A stretch of 64,000 nucleotides of DNA from Ceratodon purpureus. Lineage: Eukaryota > Streptophyta > Bryopsida > Pseudoditrichales > Ditrichaceae. This document shows positions 21,215 to 32,967 of the stretch, in pieces. The position numbers and the translations under genes are program-made. The stretch lies in the NCBI GenBank assembly GCA_014871385.1, contig CM026426.1, positions 108,086,070-108,150,069 of the forward strand, in the 5' to 3' direction. Position 1 is the stretch's first letter. Each line of letters begins with the position of its first letter. The notes beneath the pieces were generated by a model, which was given only the letters and a program-made list of their open reading frames with translations, ran no database searches and had not been told where the DNA came from.

Positions 21215-24210
21215 CTAGCCGCTTGCGCTTGATGAGCCTCTGAGTGGCCTCAACCCGGCAGCACCAGCCAAAGCATCTCCGACTGGCTCCACATGATCCG
21301 TCAAGAGAGCAAGCATGTCGAGCAGCGTGCATGGCGTGGGCAAGGCCTTTCGCACCAGTCCATCGAACCCCACCCTGTCCTGTGCTGTAAGAGGCTCAGG
21401 AACCCATGCGCGGCAACCCTCACGCCGTACCTTCTGCACTACGAAGTACTCGCCAAAGTCCACTTCGAAATTTGCCCCTCCAATGTCATCCGATTCCATG
21501 CTCATGACACATCCAAATACCTGTTGACACGGGTTGTGAATTAATCCCCCCCCCCCAAATCATGTCTACGACACTGACAAAAACTTTTCGCATGTGGTTA
21601 CCTTCGAGAGACATTTCTGTAAGACCGTCCATGATGATCCTGTCCGGTGAGGGTTCGGCGATGCTCGTGCCCGGGTCCAGGAAGTCCCTGGGCTGAAGCT
21701 CCTCCTCCAGCTATCCTCTTCGTGGCTGCACCTGGAGCACGTCCTCCGATTGCCCCTCCCGTGGACGAGTTTCGGCGTCACTTAACAGTTGATCTGCACC
21801 TGCAACGAACCCCACTGACCCTTCCCAGTTCACAGGTCCATCTGCACATACATAGGAAACCAATCTAACACGTATTAGCAATTACTGAGAGAGTGCAATG
21901 TACAGCGACATTGTTTACCAGCAAGGCCCCTGCCCCTCCGCCATCAACCCACATCTACAATAAATTCTCCTCCAAGCAGCATCCCCCCCCCCCTCCAAAC
22001 ACGCCATCATGTTCAAAATCCATACCTGGCCCGCCGTGGTCCACTTGAGTGTTCCCGCTCCCGTGTGGCCAACCTCCAGACCCACGCCGCATGTCGAAGA
22101 GGCACCTCCTCAAGGGCATGGAGGGGCTCTCATCTCTATCCCTATTTCCTCGAGTGTGGGGGGGAGAGTAAGGGGTGTACTGCATGAGCATTTCTAATTG
22201 TTCCTCAGTGTCCCCACCATCACAAGCGGCATTGACAGGCGGTTCTGTGTCCATCCTTTCCCCGCCCCCTACCTGTCCTCTTCCCTTCGTGTTCACGTGC
22301 GCGGACTGGCAGCCGCGCTTGCCACTGCCCTGTACATGGGCATCCCCCGGCTCCTCAGCCGGTACAGCACCTTCTACGGTTGTCACACCCTTTCTCTTCC
22401 CAACTTGGCGCTCTGTCCTTCCACCCCGACGCTGCAAACGCACCCCTGCCTGCGCCCTCCCACGCCCTCGACTTCCACCCTTGTTCCTGGAGCCTGCACT
22501 GATGTCGCTCGTAATAATGCAGCCGACCTTCTGTTTTCCTTTGATGTCCCCAGCAAAATGCGTCCCAGATCGGATGGCCATGGGAACTACATCGGAGTCA
22601 CCAGGGACGTGCTCTCCAATCACCCCTTGCAGGTTTCTCTCGACAAGATCATCTATGATCTTGTCGATCATGGCCGTTACCTCTCCCACGAAGGAGGGCG
22701 CACCTGCGACACCCTCACTGACCTCCGATTCTTTTTTTTTTTTTTTGCGCTCATATTTTCAAACAGGTTTACCTGTCCTCTTACTGATCTTTACTTGCAC
22801 TTTGGTTGCTCCTGGTTTGCATCCCGCTCCGTCAACAGGAGCCGTCATCTGATGAGGAGCCCTGACTCCACCCTCTGTCTCATTGACATTCTTACACATC
22901 GCGACACCGTCTTCGCGCATATCTACCGGCGGATCTGGGGCAAGTCTCCCCTGTACCACATGCGTCTCCTGCGGTTTGACTTCCGTGGTGCTACATTTCT
23001 TCTTGCCCTCCTCCTCTCGAACTTTCTCCAACTTCACTTGAATTGACGTTTTGTAACAGCCCCCTTCCCCCTGGTTATGTCTTCTTGTATGCTCAAGACC
23101 GCATACATCCCTTCGATCTGGCATGCCCATCCCAACAGCTTTACTTCCAGCATGCCCATCGAAATTCTAGCACCCCCCGCACATTATTGTCCCTTCTCCT
23201 ATGTTCAATGTCCCATCCCTCGCTGCGTCCCCCTCATCCTGCGCACCGTTATTCTTCCAACCCGGCTGCTTCCCGCACATGCAATTCGATAGCCCTTGCC
23301 CGCACCTACAAGTTGGGGTAGACAATCGTTCTGATGACCCTGTTAACTTCATCCAAGAAGCCATGGGGATCACCCTCTTTGAGCCTCCTGCGCCAGCCGA
23401 GCAACCTCGCTGATTGCCTGCGAAACAAATAACGTAATTGCCATGCCTCCAACTCTGTTGAACTCGTGAAACCTCGGAATGCCCTGGGCAACAGGAGTTC
23501 CACCAAATAATCCCTCTGCAGTAGTGCTGCGAGTAGGTCCAACTTATTCACACCCGCGCCTTCCCTCTCTCCCCACTCCAGAATGACTCGCCCTGCGTCC
23601 GGGAATGGATGGGGACTTGATGGCGGGGGCGGCCACTGCATGGCATTGCTCCTCCGCCTGAGACCCTTGCGTGCACCACCCCCCGAATTGATTGCTCCGC
23701 CCTCCATTGCATACCTGCGGATCAAAATTACGGATACAGCACACTCCCCTACCCCCAACGTGCAATTTATCCTCAAACCTACTTGCCCTCCCTATCTGGC
23801 ACAGCCGCCTGCAATTAAATTCCAAGCTGCATGCAGAAAAAAACAAGAAGCACACGCAACATACCTCAGGTCTTTGGTTGCTCTGAATCTTGATGCTCAT
23901 GAAGCGAGCTCCGTGATCAAGTGCGAGGCGGCTGCAGCCTGTGCAAGCGACTTCCCCCTCTGTCGCATTCCCCTCCATCTGGACTGCCAACGCTACAACC
24001 TCTGCCCAATCTGGAAGATGCCACGACCGATGCGTGCCATCCCGAGGAGTCTCGTGCACCATTCGGTCCACCCCGGACTCTGACACCCCATAAATCTCTC
24101 CAATTCTGACAAGAACAAAATGCACACGCAACTGCGAATTAATGCGTCCTACCTCCGCATTTGCAAAACCCAAAACCCCTAAGTCTGTCTGCGACCCCGG
24201 CGCCACCCAT
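21215..24210 (-). pseudogene. GC-rich multi-exon gene of unknown function, with an in-frame stop
   Basis: Minus-strand open segments lie in order at 24206-23880, 23776-23306, 23130-22759, about 22695-21955, about 21840-21595 and 21505-21215, with splice-like borders (PE/GTATGT near 23870; GTCGCAG before APSFVGEV near 22700; TATGTGCAG near 21845). Peptides include LLAALLQRDYLVELLLPRAF, QYTPYSPPHTRGN with MPLRRCLFDMRRG, and FEVDFGEYFVVQKV near the end. The piece near 21700 reads VQPRRG, then TAG, then LEEELQPRDFLDPG in the same frame, so at least one stop breaks it. Some exon phases do not fit, so the model is incomplete. GC content is far above that of the neighbours. I do not recognise the family. 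Long plus-strand frames over 22.2-23.0 kb are antisense shadows. Confidence 0.4.
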
Positions 24211-24618
24211 CCATCGTCGCGAAGAGGGTGAGGGTTTCCCTATGCAAATGAGGAAGGTAAGGAGGTGGTGATTCACGGTCACCCTCCCGGTCCACCCGCG
24301 CTCCTAAGGGGGCAGTTATTGGGAACTACGATTCTGTTGCATGGGAACCCTGGAAGCCTGCAACCTGGGAACTTGCCATCACAAACTGGCCCTGAATGTG
24401 ACTGTTGAACATTCTTTGTACGTACATCCGGCATCTTTCCCCTTCCGAAGTGGATTTTTTTCCTACAATCCCACCGTATAACCCGGTATTTGATCACCTT
24501 CTGATCACCCGATTCTAAATTTTTTTTTACCAACGTGTAGCATGCATTGCAACCCTAGTCCGTCCTGATTTGGCAAAATCACTTCGACCAATCCAGCCAT
24601 TAGAATTTCGATTTTAGA
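24211..24618. other. upstream region of the GC-rich gene
   Basis: No gene seen. Short repeats of GGGAAC type near 24330-24370. It could contain the promoter of the minus-strand gene. Confidence 0.3.
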
Positions 24619-24663
24619 TGCCCAAGCGACCAGTTTCTGGTCGCTTGGGCACTAAAGGGTTAA
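24619..24663. repeat. perfect hairpin next to a TTAA site, possible element end
   Basis: TGCCCAAGCGACCAG and its exact reverse complement are separated by only TTT (24619-24651), followed at once by CTAAAGGG and TTAA (24660-24663). A 15 bp perfect stem beside TTAA looks like the end of a TTAA-targeting transposon. A similar arrangement lies at 44336-44379. Confidence 0.45.
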
Positions 24664-24900
24664 CAATTTCGTAGGGTTGTTGGAACACCTTAAGTCTTAT
24701 TTGGCAGAGTGCCACACAAACTCCAAGATAAGAGTTGAACTTAAGACTTTTACCCTTAAAATCTTCATTTACATACTCAAACCATAGACAGTTACCAAAC
24801 TTAGACGAAGGTGACCCTCCCGTAGAGCGATCTTAAGATTATATTGGACTGTGGTGTTCTTAAGCACAAATTTTTACCTTACAAGCACACATTAATATCA
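24664..24900. other. short spacer
   Basis: AT-rich, repeated CTTAAG-containing words, no gene seen. Confidence 0.3.
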
Positions 24901-25936
24901 ACCGCTACAAAGAAGCAAATATTTTAACAAAACAAGAGCTACTCCTAGCGCATAGAAAAGTTGAATACTCATACAAACATGCCCATCCGACCCTGTTCTA
25001 TTACCAAAAATCCGTGATGGATGTCCCAGAGAAAGGACCAGTTAGTAATCTAGAAAAACAAATCAAGATATATGACAGAAACTAATTTAGAAATCATGGC
25101 CCTACAAACCTCCAACATTAGCAAATGGACGGAAAATGCAGATATAGACAATGAACTTTCTAATGAATTCTGGGAAAACTCAGCTATCACAGGCAACAAA
25201 AATCATGCTTCATCAAATTCCATATGAGAACTTACATGGGACATGCTAGAAAACAAATGATTTTTAAAAGAGAAAGATTCTCATTTATCAATGCCCCATT
25301 TGTAACTCACGCAAAACGAATATATGGTTATATGTATTACTTACATGCCAACAGCAACATATACTTTTACTCCAAGTCAAAAGACACAATAAAGCAGTTT
25401 GGGAAATTAGAAAATAACTAGTCTTATCCGAAAAATCTTGTTGTTTTATTCTCATGAATGGTGGCACCTTCAATGATAAACCTCCAGAAAATACCGTTCC
25501 TACCTGGATACTTCTCTGCACATGTGGCATACAAAGATGCCATCGTAACTCAAGATTTAGACTAGACATTTTCTGCATCAAAGACTTACCATACCAAAGC
25601 GACCCCCCTACAAAAATAAACTTCAATTTTAACATACAATTCATTGAATTCACATACTGCAATGACAGATTCTCTCCAGAAACACTTCAAGCTAAATCTA
25701 ACAAATACAAACCATTCATCGACAATATTGTTGCTAGAGGATGGAAAGTTGATCCCCTTATTGTCATCACAGCAGGCGCTAGAGCCACTTCACACATTCC
25801 ATCAATGAAACTACTTATAGACAATTTCAAAATACTTATGACTACCATCAAAAATACCTTTAAAAACATAAATACTATTGCCATACAATATACCATGTCT
25901 ATCCCCCTCAATAAAAAAAGAATCAAAAACCATTAA
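24900..25936 (+). mobile_element. LINE remnant with R2/NeSL-type restriction-like endonuclease
   Basis: Three features in order point to the C-terminal end of a non-LTR retrotransposon with a restriction-like endonuclease: a zinc-knuckle remnant (CPICNSRKTNIWLYVLLTC at about 25290-25345, with Tyr where His is expected), then KRHNKAVWEIRK at about 25378-25413, then a 160-codon open frame (25454-25936) with IQFIEFTYCNDRF, KSNKYKPFI and DPLIVITAGARA. In R2/NeSL-like LINEs a CCHC finger, an R-HN site and a Glu-x-K/KY core follow the reverse transcriptase. A stop separates the second and third parts and the finger lies in a frame crossed by other damage. No reverse transcriptase is recognisable upstream, so the copy is 5' truncated and dead. 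The 3' end has no clear poly(A) tail. Confidence 0.55.
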
Positions 25937-26040
25937 CCGTTACCCGCAACATTAGATCGCCCATAGCCAAAACTTTAAAATATAATAAAATAAAAATGTT
26001 TAGTAGCTAGAGCTACTTTATTTAATGTTAGCAAACAGGT

Positions 26041-26245
26041 GTAAAGTCTCTTGTCACTTCTCGCACAGTGGGTTGTTGGTTGGCACAACTCATTTTCTGC
26101 CTCCGGTCGCTCACTCAATAGTACCAAGCCACTTCATCTCCCATGTCTATTCAAACGAGTCCATCAGGGCTTGAACTTGGACCAGTTATATGAGACAAAC
26201 GCTCACCACCAACCAACAATGAGCTCGTGGCTTGGTGTCCAAAAC
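26041..26245 (-). mobile_element. possible tRNA-derived SINE
   Basis: On the minus strand AGCTCATTGTTGGTTGG resembles a pol III box A, and AAGTTCAAGCCC, about 45 bases further, resembles box B (GTTCRANNC). A GCTCA/TGAGC pair could form a D-arm. The following ~130 bases are moderately GC-rich and then become AT-rich towards the LINE remnant, in the order expected for a SINE head, body and tail. No target duplication was found and the box A match is imperfect. Confidence 0.3.
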
Positions 26246-27724
26246 TCACATCTTAATAAATCTTAAATATCTAATCATTATTTATTTTCTGCTTACTGGT
26301 TACTTGTGACTAAAGTGTCTACTCTAAAAAAGGAGGAGTAGATCTTTACTTCCATACCTTTATCATGTGGGCATTGGAGCGGGGGCTGATCAAACAAACA
26401 CTTAATTCACGTCGGTCTCCTTCGGAGACCAAAGTTTCTTTCTCTCTACAATGCATTGGATCCATTACATGGTAGATCATGAGACACTACCAGTGGTGCA
26501 AAAGATGAGTGTTGGAACATTTTCAAATCTCCTAACTACGGAATGTAAAATGTAGTTATATATTTGGTTTGCATGACTAACATTAGTTATAACTTCCGTA
26601 CTGAAGACCTAGTCATACATTCGATATGCATGATTGAAACAAGTCCTATTATCCTTACTTAGTCAATATCTAGTTGTACGTTTGGTTTGCTTTACTAAAA
26701 TTAGTCATGCTATCCTTCATCATTCAATACCTAGTCATCAAATGTCATTAGTAGCATAGATTTGCTGATTATATATAGTCATGTGCTGAGTGTAGTCATT
26801 TGCTGACTATATATAGTCATGTATACTCAAATATGTTTAGGGACGGATAGGGTTAGATCAAAGGCGGCTAGGGTTAGGTCAGCACAGTTTCACTAGTAGA
26901 AACTGCGGTCCTAGGTGATATGTGTGTGATCTTCACTTTGTCCATCATGACTCAAGGACAACTTGTAGCAATGACTTGGACATGAGTCCGGTGATCTGGC
27001 ATTACGCGGATTTGTACGACACAGTCATATGTGTAGCAACTGAGTCATTTGGTGTGCTTATGTATGGATGTCGTTTTTGTATGTAGTGCACCTCTAGATA
27101 CAGTCGAAATGTTCGTATGAGTATGTTTAAATCTAGTGAAACTGTGAGTTTCTTTCTAGCAATCGTGGTTGAACCATCTACGAGTGTTGTGGATTATATG
27201 TATGTCACTATAATTTGGATTCAAGGTATTCTGGATGTTTATAATCGATGAATTTTTTCGATAGTGAAAGAAAAGCCTTCACTCGGTAACTTTCCTTACG
27301 TTGTTCCTTTCTGTGGACATCGTATACCACTTACATTATGAATGCAAAATGAGTGTTATAAAGCTTTTTTACTTTTTGTGAGAAGAGTCTGATGATTTCA
27401 GCTACAATAATGAGAGTCATACAAGATGTTCAGACACATTTTATTAGATGAGAAATGGATTGTATTCATGTGTAGCAAAGCCATCGAATATGCAGTGCAT
27501 TAACCGTGGACATGAACTTCTGTGAGATGTACGTAACAATATGTGTATACACATCTGTCTCCGTAAAAGTATGTGCATACACATCTGTCTCCGTCCTCAA
27601 TTCTGACTAACTCTTTAACAATAGCTCCATAAGAAATTCATGTCAAAGTGTACCTCTGGAGTTTCACTGTCCGCTACTAGGAATCTCATAACAGACAATG
27701 TCGTTACTCTAATTCTTTGTCTAG
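26246..27724. repeat. region rich in AGTCAT motifs, with a CACTAG end-like site
   Basis: From about 26575 many copies of AGTCAT(A/G) and its complement appear, for example GACTATATATAGTCAT near 26805. At 26891 the sequence CACTAGTAGAAACTGCGG looks like a CACTA-type terminus. A small GGTCTCC-TTC-GGAGACC hairpin lies near 26414-26430. No gene is seen. Confidence 0.45.
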
Positions 27725-27945
27725 GGCACTCCGCACTCAAGAGTTGGATCATCTCTCTCATTGTTGAATGATGCTGCCACCTCCAGCTTTCGTTTGTTGG
27801 CCTTCCAAGCTGTCCAATCGGCTGTTGTCACGTTTTGTTTGCGGCATTCTTTCGTGTCAGAGGAGTCAAAGTCACTTGGGGTGCCAGGTTCAGGGCGAGA
27901 CCTCTTCCTCTTGAATGGAGCAGCTCGCAGTCTTCAACCTGTTAG
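27725..27945 (-). CDS. orphan exon beside the CACTA end
   Basis: A minus-strand open segment codes a basic, Ser/Pro/Glu-rich peptide (FKRKRSRPEPGTPSDFDSSD, then TADWTAWKANKRKLEVAASF). It reads like a real exon, with a nuclear-type basic stretch, but has no recognised domain. It ends about 20 bases from the CACTACAACA terminus at 27963. It may be an exon of a host or element gene into which the CACTA element inserted. Confidence 0.3.
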
Positions 27946-29081
27946 TCCCTTCCGAGGTTGCGCACTACAACAAATCGAGCCCAATGTGACTAGTTGTAAA
28001 CCGGCCCATGTGACCGCGTAGTCACATCAACCATTAGTTTAGTCAAAATTCAGTCACAATAGGGTCTAGTCATGGACTAGTCATCGACCAGTTATATACT
28101 TGGTCATTTTTTTGAGGTCCTAGGTAGGAACGTCTTTGGGAACGGGCCATATGTTCCCAGCCCTGTTTCCATAGTTATGCTTTGAGTGCTTACTATCTGG
28201 AGTCATACTAACATAGTCATATGGTTTTCATATTAGATTCTTCTATGACTTTGTTGCGTAACGGATTTTATTTGGATGACCGCATGTCGTCATGGAGTCA
28301 TTAATCTCACTAATTGTAGTCATGTGTTGCAATCAAATGACTCCACGAAATCTTCTACTTGAGGCCTCAATGGGTAGTTGCGGTAAAATTGGGGTAGGTC
28401 CATCATCTTCATTTGCAGGTACATACTAGACATATATATTCACAGAATTAGAATCATTAGTTATTTAGAATACGACTCTAAAAAATGAATACATGTTTGC
28501 ATGAGAGGCACCAAATATTATGACTCCACTTTCTCTAGCTTCCTACATAGGCTTTCCAGATGCATGAAGATTGCTTGTACTATTAATCATGCTATAAATT
28601 TCCATTGCTAACAACTCAACCATTATTAATTGCCTCCTTATATTATTTTGAGCGGTTACACTGATTGCCAACAGAATGTACAGTCATGTAGAGAGTCATA
28701 TAGACAGGTTCCTTTACTTATATTGGTCATTGGTTTGTGTATGACTCAGTGTTGTAATAAAGTTGATTTGAGTGACTATGTGTAGTCATATAGTCATTAC
28801 CTTGACTGATAACAATCATATATTTCAATCAGATGATTCGGGGCATTGCACTGTGAACATTTTAGAAAATCATACACTGATTAGTGCCAAAATTTCCATA
28901 GTGCGATTATATAATTTTTAATTTATGAAACTATCACTCTTATTTTTCTTTAAAACTATAATATTATAGAAAAAACATTTGTTATTTTTTAGTTTTCCAT
29001 TATTGTAAGTTTATATATATTGATTTTAAATTTTAGAGAATCAATGTCATAAAAGTGATGCCTAAAGAAATATCAACAATT

Positions 29082-29086
<5 letters not shown>

Positions 29087-29147
<61 letters not shown>
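29087..29147. repeat. (TA)n microsatellite
   Basis: About 30 TA units inside the left CACTA flank. Confidence 0.95.
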
Positions 29148-29151
<4 letters not shown>

Positions 29152-29386
29152 TAAACTATGGCTCTACCAAGTAAACCAGAAAACTCGTAAGTAATTGAGG
29201 TCGTTACCGTTCCCAAATTTTCATGAATAATGGATTGAATATTAATCCAGATATAATTGAATTCACGATGCTCACAAGAACAAATCTTATAGTACCGCAA
29301 GACTTTGATAGATGAGGAGAGGTTTTATATATTTTCTTTTTTTGGCACTAACTATTAATTGGCAGTGAGGCAACAACTCAATTGTG

Positions 29387-29937
29387 ATTTGTCCATGCGA
29401 GGACTACGATTTTTATAAATTATTTATTCGAGTTATATACTATATACCCTCCAAAACTTCCATAAAACTATCACACGCTTCCAACAAATCCAACTGAAAT
29501 CCAAACACCACTAACAATGGAATCCAGTCAACTGCCCTCTAAGTATTCCTCTAAACTCCAACCTCCAAGTACTCCTCAACACCTTTTACCTTCAACAATC
29601 ATCTAAGAGAGAAAGAGAGAGTTCAAAAAATAAGAGGCCGGCGGCTGGCCGCCCTTAACACTTCCAACCCTAACCCTAACCCTAAACAAGAAAGGGGGCA
29701 AGGTCCACCTTGGTCACATGTCTCTTCTATGTTTTATTCATATTTTTTGTTTCCGTTTTGGTAAAAAATTTCTTCACATTCTTCCTCAATTTCTTCTTCA
29801 ATTTGAAGGGAAAATTTAGACTTCAAAATTTGTGCTCAACTCCGTCTTCATTGTTTTGCAACTTCCACTCCGCAATATATTTGTCCATGCGAGGACTACG
29901 ATTTTTATAAATTATTTATTTGAGTTATATACTATAA
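29387..29937. repeat. 59 bp direct repeats flanking a 433 bp insert
   Basis: The segment beginning TTTGTCCATGCGAGGACTAC at 29387-29445 recurs at 29879-29937 with about one difference. The 433 bases between are of different character: pyrimidine/A-rich with a GGCCGGCGGCTGGCCG palindromic patch near 29635 and three telomere-like CCCTAA units at 29666-29687. It could be an insertion with a long duplication or a tandem duplication with internal change. Confidence 0.7.
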
Positions 29938-32013
29938 ACTAGTCATGTACCTCTGGCTGGAATTAGTCATCTACACTATGACGGTGCACAGTCATAATCC
30001 TGGGCAACTAAAAATGTAATTACCATTAACATTCCACGTCAGCCACGTTTTGAGATCATATTGGTCTCCACATAGTCATATCCCACGTCAACACGTATTA
30101 CAGAGTTGGCGTACACAAGAGGATCAACCCACTCTTTTCTTGCGTAGATCTCGCACAAGTAATTCCCTGCGATGGCAAACGTTCCATACAATGACAACAT
30201 CATTTGTTCGTCATGAGAAATGAGGCCTTGGATACTTAATTTTTGTTTGTTTAATAGATAAAAAATATGGAGTACTACGTAGAAATTCGATAGTAAAAAT
30301 AAAAACATATTAAACATATTGAAGTCCAAGCATTCCTAGGATTTGCCAGCCTCCACAGAGTCGCCATCATATGGGCAATATAATGACATTAAATATGACT
30401 CCAAACAGTTACCTTCCACGTTAGCCACTCAATGTATGACTCAAGTAAGTCATCATATAGTCACGCTACTATACTCCATTTGAAGATATGAATATTTGTT
30501 TCGACGGTTTATAAAGATGGGATTTACAAGCTTCGATTACGAATAAATTAATTATAACGAAATCACTGTTTCAGGATTAATGTCAGCAATATTCTATAAA
30601 AAGAATTGAAAGGAAATGAATAATTAGAAAAATGAACTAGAGGAAATAACTTGATAAATAAAAATAAATTTGAAATAGTTTTGACAGTACAGGAGCAATA
30701 TTCCATGTTTTAAATTTATGTAATTTGATTTTAAATCAAAAAAACATTTAGTAATGTTCATTTTTTCATTATTGCAAGTTCTATATACCTTCAAACTATA
30801 ATTTTATATAAAAGATAAGAAAATGATAAATAGTTGCATTCGTTGAATTCCCCTACTTTCACCAAACTATGTATAAAATGTTATTCCATATTTAATTGAA
30901 TTGAGAGACTCACAAGAACAAATCTTATAGTACCATAAGACTAAAGCAGATTATAAAATATCATTATTAATTTATTTTTATTATACTATCGAGTTTCAAA
31001 CAGTTTATTTAAATATATAAAAATCTTTACAGAAATATGTCTACGATTTTTTCCCATTTTTAAAAGAATTAGAGCTTCTTTATGTAAATCAAGATTTTAA
31101 GAACAATTTGAATTTCCTTAATGAGTTTAATTTACTTGCACTTCAACTATGTTATTGGTAATTTGAGGATTTCATATTCATTTCACGTTCTATGAGCATA
31201 CATTATCTCTTGGTTTAGATATTATGTTTTTCTAAATTCATTACGTTTAATAGTTAAATGTAAAATAAACATATGGTCGATGAATAGTATTTACATATCT
31301 TAAACTTGTAAAATCTACTAACTTTTCATACTCATTTTTTGAAAACATACTAATAATTGAGTTAGCACATATTAAATAAAATAAAACCACGATCGAAAGG
31401 AATTTGTAGCCTAATTCAGTTTCCATTTGAAGATCATGACATAACTTGCACTTTGATTCATAATTCATTGACTTGTATACATGTAATTTTATTTTAATGA
31501 ATATTTGGAATTCTATTCTGTATTGCAATGAAAATTATTTAAGATTCTTACAATTCCAACCTATATTTTGAAGGCGCCTCTTGTTCTGTAGTCATGACGA
31601 CACTTTTCTTTACTAAAATTGGCAATGATTGAAAAGTAACATAGTCACGTGGATAGTTTTTTCTACTAGAATTGTTACTAAAGTTGCTAAGTAACATAGT
31701 CATGTGAACAATTTTCTTTACTCAATGTGGTAATGAGTTGCATTTTAATAACACCTTTGCTTATACTGGTAATGCTGTCCTCTTTCATTACACAAGTCCA
31801 TGTAACTCTCATTTAGATCGCGCGATCTTTGTGAATACTCCTATGACGAACCAAGGTTCTGGCAGTACAATCCTGCTGCGGTGACTCATCATTGTAATCC
31901 ACCTTTGTATCCTCCATTTGTAGAGCAAGCTGGACCTCGTTGCTAGAAAGCTCCCTGGCATTTGATAAGACAGGCAGCACTGCTGCGGTATCGTCAGTGA
32001 CATTCGGTGCCAT

Positions 32014-32718
32014 CTATCCCCGGTTTTCAACATCGTCACGGAAGCTCAGACAGTGGAGGTCTGGAGTACCCTTATCCATGGAAGTCACTCTCACACTTCG
32101 TGCCTCTTTGCGAAGAACAACCTTCCACCCAGGATGTGCTACATCGTCAACAAAGAAGACCTGCTGAGCATGAAGGGAGAACGCAAACGAATCTGCGGAG
32201 TACGGAATGGTGCGGTCAAATTTCACGAGAGTGAAACCATACTCATCTTTCTTCATAGTTGCCCGGGGTCCAACCCGGGTAGCTTGGACCCACTTACAGT
32301 ACAGTACGAGGAGCTCAAACTTCCCATAGTCAACGCCAATGATCTCTTCGATCCATCCCACGTACTCCACATTCGCGAGCCTCTGGTTCTGGTCCTTTCT
32401 GCTGGCCCGGCAAGACTGTGAGAATGTTGCAGCTACTCCGCTGTCGCACGTTGCCAAGTCCATCTCTGCTCCTCGCACACGTATGTGGTTCTCGTATGCA
32501 TACATGCTGCAATATGATTTTGCGTCGCATGAAGGTGGCAGGATAAGGGCTAGCACATCTTCATCCACCTGTGTGCCTACCGCAACATCCCGTTGCAGTG
32601 CACCAAGAAACCACTCAGGAAACAGTTGATTCCGAGCGTTCGATGAATACCCCGCTCTTCTACCCCGTGATCGACGTCGAATCTCTGCACGCATCTTTGA
32701 CCGCTCTTCCATCTCCAC
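32014..32718 (-). CDS. CACTA transposase C-terminal domain (DUF4216 type)
   Basis: An open frame of 234 codons. After an Arg-rich start it has YVGWIEEIIGVDYGKFELLV, then YCKWVQA, YGFTLVKFDRTI and HAQQVFFVDD, the order seen in DUF4216 segments at the end of plant TNP2-type CACTA transposases. In intact elements this part usually belongs to the same polypeptide as the TNP2 and DUF4218 domains or to the next exon. It lies directly downstream of them on the minus strand. The role of the domain is unknown. This part is undamaged. Confidence 0.75.
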   Translation of the reverse strand: MEMEERSKMRAEIRRRSRGRRAGYSSNARNQLFPEWFLGALQRDVAVGTQVDEDVLALILPPSCDAKSYCSMYAYENHIRVRGAEMDLATCDSGVAATFSQSCRASRKDQNQRLANVEYVGWIEEIIGVDYGKFELLVLYCKWVQATRVGPRATMKKDEYGFTLVKFDRTIPYSADSFAFSLHAQQVFFVDDVAHPGWKVVLRKEARSVRVTSMDKGTPDLHCLSFRDDVENRG

Positions 32719-32967
32719 GTAGTGGCGCTTGGTAAGAAGCCATAGTGAATGTGAAGTCTTCAGCGTGAAAAAACAGTAAGCAGTTCTAGAGGCAACGTCA
32801 TGTACAAAGATTCACAAGTCACGTGTTGCGATTCGATGACTAAAAGCAGTAAAGAAAGCAAACTGTTGGAGTAAACACAGTCATATCTCCCTTTCCAGAC
32901 AGATCGCATGACTAGAACAAGAGACTTCTCTCAGCCTTACTCTCCCCCCAAGACATCCAAGTGATTC

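Larger units (their letters stand above)
28020..31800. repeat. left subterminal array of AGTCAT motifs
   Basis: Repeated AGTCAT, AGTCACA and their complements are dense at 28020-28340, 28680-28870, 29938-30000, 30360-30470 and 31590-31800, separated by AT-rich sequence. In En/Spm elements such arrays bind the element's own TNPA-type protein. Inside lie a (TA)n run and a duplicated segment listed separately. No gene is convincing. Confidence 0.55.

Noticed and set aside
22175-23046. Long plus-strand frames of 225 and 282 codons
   Set aside because: They are antisense to better-supported minus-strand exons; the high GC content creates long open frames.
26891-26908. CACTAGTAGAAACTGCGG as the true left end of the large CACTA element
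   Set aside because: It looks like a CACTA end, but AGTCAT words continue outside it and no partner was found; the end at 27963 is preferred and this one is only noted.
29666-29687. Telomere-like CCCTAA units as a sign of a chromosome end
   Set aside because: Only three units inside a transposon flank; kept only as part of the duplicated-segment finding.
32717-32726. GTAGTGGCG, which would fit a right CACTA end with the GCG duplication of 27963
   Set aside because: It lies just at the start of the DUF4216 coding frame, and the bases inside it do not match the left end beyond GTAGTG.
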